From: Porticoccaceae bacterium
GTDB taxonomy: Bacteria; Pseudomonadota; Gammaproteobacteria; Pseudomonadales; Porticoccaceae
Direction: 5' to 3'
Assembly: GCA_002692165.1 (NCBI GenBank)
Contig: NZJL01000007.1
Location: forward strand, 1,275 to 12,171
Length of the DNA: 10,897 nucleotides
Each line of letters opens with the position of its first letter. Within the stretch, counting starts at the first letter, position 1. The translations under genes and the position numbers were made by a program. Shown here piece after piece: positions 1-5,565 of this stretch. The notes beneath the pieces were generated by a model. The model saw nothing but the letters and a program-made list of their open reading frames with translations. It was not told where the DNA came from and made no database searches.

Positions 1-650
1 CACCATCGCTCATATCTTGAACTTGCAATCAGTGTTTCGCTCGGTCTGCCAACCAATCTATGCGCCCCATAACGAGCGGCCATGACTTCGAATCCTAGCA
101 AGGATAACCAATCAATGACTCGCCCTAATCGCAAATTGTGGAATCTATATTGAATCTTCTCCGTTAATATTTGCATTGGCAACTTTTTTAGTCCGTGTAA
201 ACCAAAAGGATTCAAAACGAACAGGAGAAGATGCCCACCAGGGGCAGTAACTCGGCAAGCTTCCGATAGGACGGCGCTGGGGGATGAAGAGAATTCTAAA
301 GAATGTTGAAGCAAAGTTACATCAATTACTCCAGAGGGTATGGGCAATTCATCGTAGTTACATATAGCAGCATGAGAGCTATGCATTTCTGCCGGGTGAA
401 GACTAAATCTATGCAATTGACCAAAGTTGTTTGTACTCTCAGAATCTTCAGACAACCCCAATCGCAAAAGTCGATAACCGGGCAGTTGTGAAAAATACTT
501 GCAAATGAATCGATTCTCATAGCCATTAAGATATGCACCGAAATCACTCTGATTCCATTGGCGAAGATGCTTGGCGGACAGAGTCAAATCAATAACGTCG
601 AAACGCTGGAGAAATCGTTCTTTAAAGTTACTTATTCGTTTATTAAACAT
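1..650 (-). CDS. YafS-like class I SAM-dependent methyltransferase, 3' end cut by window edge
   Basis: I translated this frame by hand: 216 complete codons with no stop, from ATG 648-650 to the left edge. The product resembles the putative methyltransferases usually encoded divergently from gloB (YafS type). Visible landmarks are LPGYRLLRLGLSED (residues 57-70) where motif I should lie, ELPIPSGVIDVTLLQHSLEF (101-120) matching the family's acidic and LLxHxLEF segment, and RVTAPGGHLLLFVLNPFGLHG (133-153), the post-strand-4 RxLxPGG turn and the NPFG motif typical of this group. Motif I lacks the usual GxGxG glycines, so SAM binding is inferred only from the family. Substrate is unknown. No good Shine-Dalgarno precedes the ATG; an in-frame GTG at 699-701 would add 17 residues. 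Between 20 and 40 residues are probably missing at the C terminus. In relatives rnhA and dnaQ lie close by, outside this window. Confidence 0.85.
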   Translation of the reverse strand, partial: MFNKRISNFKERFLQRFDVIDLTLSAKHLRQWNQSDFGAYLNGYENRFICKYFSQLPGYRLLRLGLSEDSESTNNFGQLHRFSLHPAEMHSSHAAICNYDELPIPSGVIDVTLLQHSLEFSSSPSAVLSEACRVTAPGGHLLLFVLNPFGLHGLKKLPMQILTEKIQYRFHNLRLGRVIDWLSLLGFEVMAARYGAHRLVGRPSETLIASSRYERW

Positions 651-656
651 TTTAGG

Positions 657-685
657 GTGACTGAAAGACAATTGACTCTTATTAT
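657..685 (+). promoter_or_regulatory. Putative gloB promoter in the divergent intergenic region
   Basis: A possible sigma-70 promoter reads GTGACT (657-662), a 17-base spacer and TATTAT (680-685), giving a leader of roughly 35 bases before gloB. A second hexamer, TTGACT (672-677), is closer to the -35 consensus but has only a poor -10 (TAAATT, 692-697) at a 14-base spacing. On the minus strand CATAAT (681-686) could serve as the -10 for the methyltransferase, overlapping the gloB -10, but it lacks a clear -35. All of this is by eye; the exact promoter is uncertain. Confidence 0.35.
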
Positions 686-727
686 GTTCGTTAAATTCCA
701 CAAAAACTAGCGCGAGATTTAAAGCTC

Positions 728-1528
728 ATGCAAATTTTAGAGACAGACATTAAAATTACTGCCTTACCCGCTCTAAGTGATAACTACATATGGGTGTTAG
801 CTTCTAACAAGATGAACAGTGCATATGTTGTTGATCCGGGAGACGCTAAGCCCGTTTTGAATTGGTTGAACACGGAGCAACTCCCTCTGAAAGGTATTCT
901 AATAACCCACCACCATGCGGATCATGTAGGAGGAGTAAACAAGCTGCTGAATCACTGTAATGTTCCGGTTTTCGGCCCGAAGGATTGCCCAGCGCGCTGC
1001 GTCACTCATCCGCTTGAGGAAGGGGACATCATCGAATGTCTTGGACTACAATTAAGTGTGCTGTTGGTACCCGGCCACACATTAGATCATATCGCATATT
1101 TTTCCGGACCTCATAATGATCAGTCACCAATACTTTTTTCAGGTGATACGCTTTTTGCAGGAGGTTGCGGAAGACTATTTGAGGGAACAGCCGAACAAAT
1201 GTACGTATCACTAGAAAAGCTTTCATCTTTGCCAGACCAAACTAGGGTTTTTTGTGGCCATGAATATACAATATCCAATTTGCTATTTGCTAAAGCCGTG
1301 GAGCCCGACAATCAAGACATTCAATCTCGCATAAAGACCGATAAAACACGCCTGGGGAGAGGCATCCCCACATTGCCAAGTACGATAGGTATAGAAAAAC
1401 TCACTAATCCCTTTCTTCGAGTCGAGGAACCGGTTGTTGCATCATCAATCTTATCGATGACAGATGAAAATTGTGATGAACCAATCAGAATTTTCGGAGC
1501 CCTGCGAAGATGGAAAGACAACTTTTAA
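728..1528 (+). CDS. gloB: Hydroxyacylglutathione hydrolase (glyoxalase II)
   Basis: This 266-residue enzyme hydrolyses S-D-lactoylglutathione to D-lactate and glutathione, the second step of cytosolic methylglyoxal detoxification after GloA. It is a metallo-beta-lactamase-fold protein with a binuclear metal site. The signature THHHADH lies at residues 60-66 (H61, H63, D65, H66); further ligands are H117 in VPGHTLDH, D140 in FSGDTLF and H178 in FCGHEYT. The C-terminal glyoxalase II domain is complete, with the TNPFLR segment (227-232) and the terminal LRRWKDNF, whose basic residues contact glutathione in the family. Length is slightly above the usual 250-260 residues because the N terminus has a few extra residues before the conserved ALSDNYIW. 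The ATG has only a weak ribosome site (GAG 714-716 or AAAG 721-724). It may be co-transcribed with mltD 73 bases downstream. Confidence 0.97.
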   Translation: MQILETDIKITALPALSDNYIWVLASNKMNSAYVVDPGDAKPVLNWLNTEQLPLKGILITHHHADHVGGVNKLLNHCNVPVFGPKDCPARCVTHPLEEGDIIECLGLQLSVLLVPGHTLDHIAYFSGPHNDQSPILFSGDTLFAGGCGRLFEGTAEQMYVSLEKLSSLPDQTRVFCGHEYTISNLLFAKAVEPDNQDIQSRIKTDKTRLGRGIPTLPSTIGIEKLTNPFLRVEEPVVASSILSMTDENCDEPIRIFGALRRWKDNF

Positions 1529-1601
1529 GCAATAATTTGGATGGTCAGTTTTTTAAGCATATGTGTTTGATTCCTAGAGAACCATGCTTTAAGTATTCCC
1601 C

Positions 1602-3131
1602 TTGAGATTATCGATCCCTAAAACGCAAAATTTCCATCAGCTATGGTTTCTATGCCTGTTACCCGCGTTGACAAATTGTGGCTTTGCCGAAACCTCATCT
1701 ATAACTTTCGCTCCAACCTCCTTGACTGCACATGTAAACAAAAGCTCCGAGAAGATTGTAAAAATTAAATCTAAAAGGCATGACTTGGAGCAGACTTTGC
1801 AATTGCCGATTTGGCATAGAATTCGTAATGGTTATCAGCTACTTCCCAAAAACCTTCCGCCTAGGGTTTCTGACTTCCGACGAGCATACTTAGGTCGACA
1901 GGAGTATCTCTCGATTGTCCTTGAACGATCACGACCTTTTTTATTTTACATCACTGAGCAGCTCAAGTTATCTGATTTGCCGCTTGAAATTGCTTTACTT
2001 CCCATCATAGAGAGTGGCTATGATCCCTTCGCTTATTCGAAAAGTCATGCCGCTGGATTATGGCAATTTATTCCTAGCACCGGTGAATATTTCGGCCTTG
2101 AAAAAAATTACTGGTATGACGGCCGGCTTGACCTCGTTGAATCCACACGAGCCGCAATAGAATATCTTAGATATTTGCATAATCATTTTAATAACGACTG
2201 GTTGCTGGCGCTCGCCGCATACAATGCTGGGGAAGGTTTTATAAACAAACGTATCAAGGAGAATTTAAAACGAGGCCTATCGACCGATTTCTGGTCACTC
2301 AAACTGCCTCGTCAGACAAGAGAGTATGTACCAAGATTATTGGCCATAGCAGATATAATAAAGAACCCTCAACACTATGCAGTGTCTTTACCTCATATTC
2401 CCAACCGTCCATTCTTCGATATGATTCTAATTGAAGATCAGATAGAAGTATCCGAAATCTTACAAAAAGGAGAACTGTCGACAAAGAACTTTAGTGCGCT
2501 CAATGCCGGGATCCTTGAATCAATTACGCCCCCTCTCAAGAAATATTACCTTCTAGTGCCAACGCACAAAGGCACTGTAGTTCGAGATTTCTTGCAGGCA
2601 TCGCGCAAGGAGACATGGAGGGCGCGAAGCAAATATTCTGTGGTTTATGGCGACACGCTGAGCGAAATAGCCCAAAAACATAATGTCACTCTTGATTGGT
2701 TAAAGAAGGTGAACAATTGGAAAACTGATCATCTCTCGATTGGAGACACTCTTTTAGTGCCGAACAAAAGTCGTTTCTCCAACGAGCAAAAACAAGTCGA
2801 AAAACACTTAGTCCTCTATCGAGTAGCTGCGGGAGATTCTTTATCGAAGTTAAGCGACCGATTTGATATGAATTTGAATAAGTTAAAAAGCATCAATAAA
2901 CTAAGAACTGATTTAATTCGTGTTGGGCAAATCTTGAAAGTTCAATCGCAAAGAATAGACAGCTATCCTCCTTCGCCGAGGCATATCTACTACAACATCA
3001 AATCTGGCGACACCCTGTCTCGAATCGCTATAAAATACGGAACAACCGTAGAGCAAATAATCAATTGGAACAATATCCAAAACAGCCAACAGATTCATCC
3101 GGGTGAGACACTTTTCATAAAGTCTGAGTAG
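1602..3131 (+). CDS. mltD: Membrane-bound lytic murein transglycosylase D with three LysM domains
   Basis: The 509-residue product cleaves the MurNAc-GlcNAc bond of peptidoglycan, forming 1,6-anhydro-MurNAc, in the periplasm. The N terminus looks like a signal peptide: basic residues (R2, K7), hydrophobic LWFLCLLPAL (14-23) and a possible cleavage after GFA (29). Cys26 is preceded by LTN, a poor lipobox, so lipidation as in E. coli MltD is doubtful. The SLT domain spans about 115-235, with the catalytic Glu137 in LLPIIESGYDP, then AAGLWQFIPSTG (150-161) and LALAAYNAGEG (202-212). Three LysM peptidoglycan-binding repeats follow at about 345-388, 404-447 and 463-506, each with the (A/S)GD-(S/T)LS or YGDTLS opening; E. 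coli MltD has two annotated. The start is TTG at 1602: an in-frame TAA at 1590-1592 excludes anything further upstream and no ATG follows before the signal peptide. No Shine-Dalgarno is evident. Confidence 0.93.
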   Translation: MRLSIPKTQNFHQLWFLCLLPALTNCGFAETSSITFAPTSLTAHVNKSSEKIVKIKSKRHDLEQTLQLPIWHRIRNGYQLLPKNLPPRVSDFRRAYLGRQEYLSIVLERSRPFLFYITEQLKLSDLPLEIALLPIIESGYDPFAYSKSHAAGLWQFIPSTGEYFGLEKNYWYDGRLDLVESTRAAIEYLRYLHNHFNNDWLLALAAYNAGEGFINKRIKENLKRGLSTDFWSLKLPRQTREYVPRLLAIADIIKNPQHYAVSLPHIPNRPFFDMILIEDQIEVSEILQKGELSTKNFSALNAGILESITPPLKKYYLLVPTHKGTVVRDFLQASRKETWRARSKYSVVYGDTLSEIAQKHNVTLDWLKKVNNWKTDHLSIGDTLLVPNKSRFSNEQKQVEKHLVLYRVAAGDSLSKLSDRFDMNLNKLKSINKLRTDLIRVGQILKVQSQRIDSYPPSPRHIYYNIKSGDTLSRIAIKYGTTVEQIINWNNIQNSQQIHPGETLFIKSE

Positions 3132-3202
3132 CCCGACTATGCAGTTCAGTGCGCGCAACCGGGCCACACTCAAAACTGAAGTGGCAAAGCATTAAAATCG
3201 AT

Positions 3203-3216
3203 AAAGCAACGGCTTT
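3203..3216. terminator. Weak hairpin between convergent mltD and ppiD
   Basis: AAAGC (3203-3207) and GCTTT (3212-3216) can pair around a four-base loop, placed just after the ppiD stop and 70 bases after the mltD stop. The stem is only five pairs and no proper T tract follows on either strand (CCAATTTC on plus, ATCGATTTT on minus). It may act as a poor bidirectional terminator; the rest of 3132-3222 shows only a loose TTCAGT (3145-3150)/ACTGAA (3175-3180) inverted repeat. Termination here may be Rho-dependent. Confidence 0.2.
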
Positions 3217-3222
3217 CCAATT

Positions 3223-5073
3223 TCATTTGCTAACTTGAGACGTCTCAACGACTCCCGCACGATAAGCCTGTATCTCGCTGTTCGCAATCGCTACCCAACT
3301 CGAGGTAAATAGATTGTTTTGATCCTCAGTGGTCAATCCTTTGGGATTACCCAGATCTGTTTGTTCCAAACTGACTAGATAGAATTGGCCATCTGAGCTA
3401 ACGAAACTCCCATAAACGGATTGCAAATCAGGTATCATGCCGAACGCAAATCTATTGGCCTCAACGTTTAGGTTTTGATCCCAACGCTTTGCTCCAAAAA
3501 CAACCTGCCACTCCAAATCTGCAGATTTGGCGATCTCCTCTATCGTCTGACCGCCTTCAAGTTGGGTCAAGAGTTCTTTCCGACGCTGATCAAGTATCTC
3601 TTCTGCTTTGAATTTAAAAATAATCTCTCGCACCTGTTTCTTTACCGATTCAAAGGACTTTTGCTCCGGCAATCGATGCGATTTTAACTTCACAACAAAA
3701 TAGCGTTCATCACCGACCGGAATGACGTCACTTGCGAAGTTTTGCAAGAGAACTTCGTCGCTAAAGGCAGCTTCCACCAAGGCTGGATAACCCCCGATGC
3801 CCGGCCCTCCGTTTCTGCTTATTGGGTCAGAGATATCAGCTTTGAGACCAATTTCAAGCCCTAATTCGACCAGAGACTCAGCGTTGTAGCTCAATTCTCC
3901 CAGCATAGATAGCTTCTCCGGTAACACTTCGTTCAATCGCTCTTGTCGTATAGCTGATTTGATTCTTTCACGTTCGGAATCAATATTGTATGAGGTCCTC
4001 TCCTCCTCTAGAAGTTTTACCAAATGCACCCCACTATCAGTGACGATGAGTTCCGACACTTCCCCCACTCGGAGGTTGGTCAAAGCTTTTTCAAAATTTT
4101 CTGGGAATGCACTTCCATCGGAAAAACCCAAATCCCCTCTAACGTCTGAAGAGCCGGCATCTAAAGAGTACTTTTCTGCTAGCTCTCCAAAGTCTGCTCC
4201 CTCTCTCAATTGGCGTTTGACCTCTGAAGCCAATTGTCGGTTATCTGCATCAAATAAAATATGTGCAGCTCTCCGATACACGGGATTTTCGCTGTCTTCT
4301 CCTCGCTCAGCGAAACGCTTGAGGACTTCTTCCTCAGATATTTGGTAATCAGACAAGAGCGAGTCAGGACTGAGCTCAATATACTCAAAGGTGCCCGTTT
4401 CCTGCGATCGGAATTGCATTTTATTGTTCTCATAATATTCACTCAACTCAGCTTCCAGAGGATCGACGAGTTTCTCTATTACCTCTAGAGGAAACTTAAG
4501 ATAATAATAATCTCGTGACTGGCCGAAGAAGGAAGCCATACGATCAATTTCTTTGGGGGTAACAAAGCTAGAATAACGCAATCCGTTTAACAACTGTAAG
4601 CGAGTTATTTCCTCCGTGAGACTCTGTTTATAACCTGCATTAGTAAACCCGCGATTCCTGATAAAATATCTATATCTATCCTCATCAAACTTTCCGTCCG
4701 TTTGAAAGATTGCCGCGTTGACAATTAGGTCAGCCAATGTCTTGGGGGACGCCGCCATCGATCCATTAATGGCGTGATTGAATAAAGCTTTGGAGCCGAT
4801 CAACTGCTGAATAGCAATCGGGCGCAAAATATCATCATCCAATTGATCATCGGACAAACCATCATTCTCCCGAAGAATGCGTGTTTTGAGTTCCTCTAAT
4901 TTGAAGGCAACATCTTGCTCTGTGATGCTGTAATCTCCCACAGAGGCAACCTCTGCTGACCCTGCCCGCGAAAGCGTCAGTGTACCTGCGCCAGAAAAAG
5001 CAAATATAACGGCTATCAAGCCCACTATACCCAATGCTACGCCGCGCATTTTCGATCTAAAGTTATCTAACAT
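3223..5073 (-). CDS. ppiD: Periplasmic folding chaperone / parvulin-type PPIase PpiD
   Basis: The 616-residue product is an inner-membrane-anchored periplasmic chaperone that works near the Sec translocon on newly exported proteins; E. coli PpiD has 623 residues. A short cytosolic N terminus (MLDNFRSKMR) precedes one transmembrane helix at about 11-32. A SurA-N-like chaperone region runs from about 36 to 200. A parvulin domain at about 265-357 carries AAHILF (269-274), GDLGFSDGSAF (313-323) and the closing SGVHLVKL (347-354). A second PpiC-like/C-terminal region follows to the end. Conserved histidines H271 and H350 are present, whereas the E. coli PpiD parvulin domain is degenerate and reported inactive. 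The ATG at 5071-5073 has only a weak upstream AGGT. It lies 73 bases after hupB beyond a terminator-like hairpin, so it probably has its own promoter or depends on readthrough, as in other gammaproteobacteria. Confidence 0.95.
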   Translation of the reverse strand: MLDNFRSKMRGVALGIVGLIAVIFAFSGAGTLTLSRAGSAEVASVGDYSITEQDVAFKLEELKTRILRENDGLSDDQLDDDILRPIAIQQLIGSKALFNHAINGSMAASPKTLADLIVNAAIFQTDGKFDEDRYRYFIRNRGFTNAGYKQSLTEEITRLQLLNGLRYSSFVTPKEIDRMASFFGQSRDYYYLKFPLEVIEKLVDPLEAELSEYYENNKMQFRSQETGTFEYIELSPDSLLSDYQISEEEVLKRFAERGEDSENPVYRRAAHILFDADNRQLASEVKRQLREGADFGELAEKYSLDAGSSDVRGDLGFSDGSAFPENFEKALTNLRVGEVSELIVTDSGVHLVKLLEEERTSYNIDSERERIKSAIRQERLNEVLPEKLSMLGELSYNAESLVELGLEIGLKADISDPISRNGGPGIGGYPALVEAAFSDEVLLQNFASDVIPVGDERYFVVKLKSHRLPEQKSFESVKKQVREIIFKFKAEEILDQRRKELLTQLEGGQTIEEIAKSADLEWQVVFGAKRWDQNLNVEANRFAFGMIPDLQSVYGSFVSSDGQFYLVSLEQTDLGNPKGLTTEDQNNLFTSSWVAIANSEIQAYRAGVVETSQVSK

Positions 5074-5093
5074 AATTAAATAGCTACCTAGCG

Positions 5094-5118
5094 AAAGGGG
5101 CGCTTTCAGCGCCCCTTT
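5094..5118 (-). terminator. Rho-independent terminator downstream of hupB
   Basis: A perfect 10-base-pair GC-rich stem (5094-5103 with 5109-5118, arms AAAGGGGCGC and GCGCCCCTTT) closes a five-base loop, 29 bases past the hupB stop. Read in the direction of hupB transcription the stem ends in TTT followed by CGCT, so the U tract is short; on the plus strand it ends in TTTT, but no plus-strand gene ends here. The likely role is to end the abundant hupB message before ppiD, with partial readthrough. Confidence 0.8.
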
Positions 5119-5146
5119 TAACTTCAGTATTAAGTGTGGTGTGTGA

Positions 5147-5419
5147 CTAGTTTACAGCGTCTTTCAGAGCCTTACCTGCTTTGAAACTTGGCACATTGAC
5201 AGCCGCTATTTGGATCTCAGACCCAGTTTGCGGATTCCGCCCAGTCCTAGCAGCTCTGTGCTTCACCGAATAGGTGCCAAAACCGACTAAAGAAACTTGA
5301 TCTCCATTGCTCAATGCACCCGTGATGGCTTCGATGGCCGAATCTAATGCTCGCCCCGCCGAAGCCTTTGAGATGTCCGCGCCTTCAGCTATCGCATCTA
5401 CTAATTCAGATTTATTCAC
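5147..5419 (-). CDS. hupB: DNA-binding protein HU-beta
   Basis: HU is a small dimeric histone-like protein that bends DNA non-specifically and compacts the nucleoid. From GTG 5417-5419 the product is exactly 90 residues, the standard HU length, beginning [11 protein letters not shown]. The open frame extends upstream to 5473, but GTG 5419 is chosen because AAGGGGA (5426-5432) lies six bases upstream and the family always starts at this point. Landmarks are VGFGTYSV (45-52), the DNA-binding arm with RTGRNPQTG (58-66, intercalating Pro63) and the C-terminal [14 protein letters not shown] (76-89). It has its own promoter and a strong downstream hairpin, consistent with high independent expression between lon and ppiD, the usual hupB location. 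Confidence 0.97.
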   Translation of the reverse strand: MNKSELVDAIAEGADISKASAGRALDSAIEAITGALSNGDQVSLVGFGTYSVKHRAARTGRNPQTGSEIQIAAVNVPSFKAGKALKDAVN

Positions 5420-5425
5420 TATTTT

Positions 5426-5432
5426 TCCCCTT
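5426..5432 (-). promoter_or_regulatory. Shine-Dalgarno site fixing the hupB GTG start
   Basis: AAGGGGA on the minus strand lies six bases before GTG 5417-5419. It supports the GTG as the start rather than the longer open frame beginning at 5473. Confidence 0.75.
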
Positions 5433-5482
5433 TTTATGGATTTTCTAGAGTTTAACAATTTCCGATTACACAAAGTTCGCCC

Positions 5483-5497
5483 GCGGACGCATTCCGC
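5483..5497 (-). other. Small hairpin in the hupB leader
   Basis: GCGGA and TCCGC can pair around a five-base loop in the roughly 80-base hupB 5' leader, close to the expected transcription start. It is short and may be chance; a role in message stability is only a guess. Confidence 0.25.
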
Positions 5498-5504
5498 AAC
5501 TTAC

Positions 5505-5532
5505 TTTATACCAACAGCAATTTAAGGGTCAA
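5505..5532 (-). promoter_or_regulatory. Sigma-70 promoter of hupB
   Basis: On the minus strand TTGACC (5527-5532) and TATAAA (5505-5510) are separated by 16 bases, each one mismatch from consensus. It sits in the 146-base lon-hupB gap and would give a leader of about 80 bases. It is the best sigma-70 promoter match in the window and fits independent transcription of hupB. Confidence 0.75.
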
Positions 5533-5565
5533 GCATACTTTGACAAATTAGCACATTTGAACGGA

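Noticed and set aside
303..547. Open frames on both strands (plus 303-491, minus 326-547) at the left end
   Set aside because: They are shadows of the methyltransferase, whose own minus-strand frame is open from 650 to the edge and carries family motifs.
3959..4348. 129-codon plus-strand frame opposite ppiD
   Set aside because: Ser/Arg/Leu-rich composition is typical of an antisense shadow; it covers the conserved parvulin domain of PpiD.
5420..5473. N-terminal extension of HU up to 5473
   Set aside because: It would add residues absent from the family; the GTG at 5419 has a good Shine-Dalgarno and gives the standard 90-residue length.
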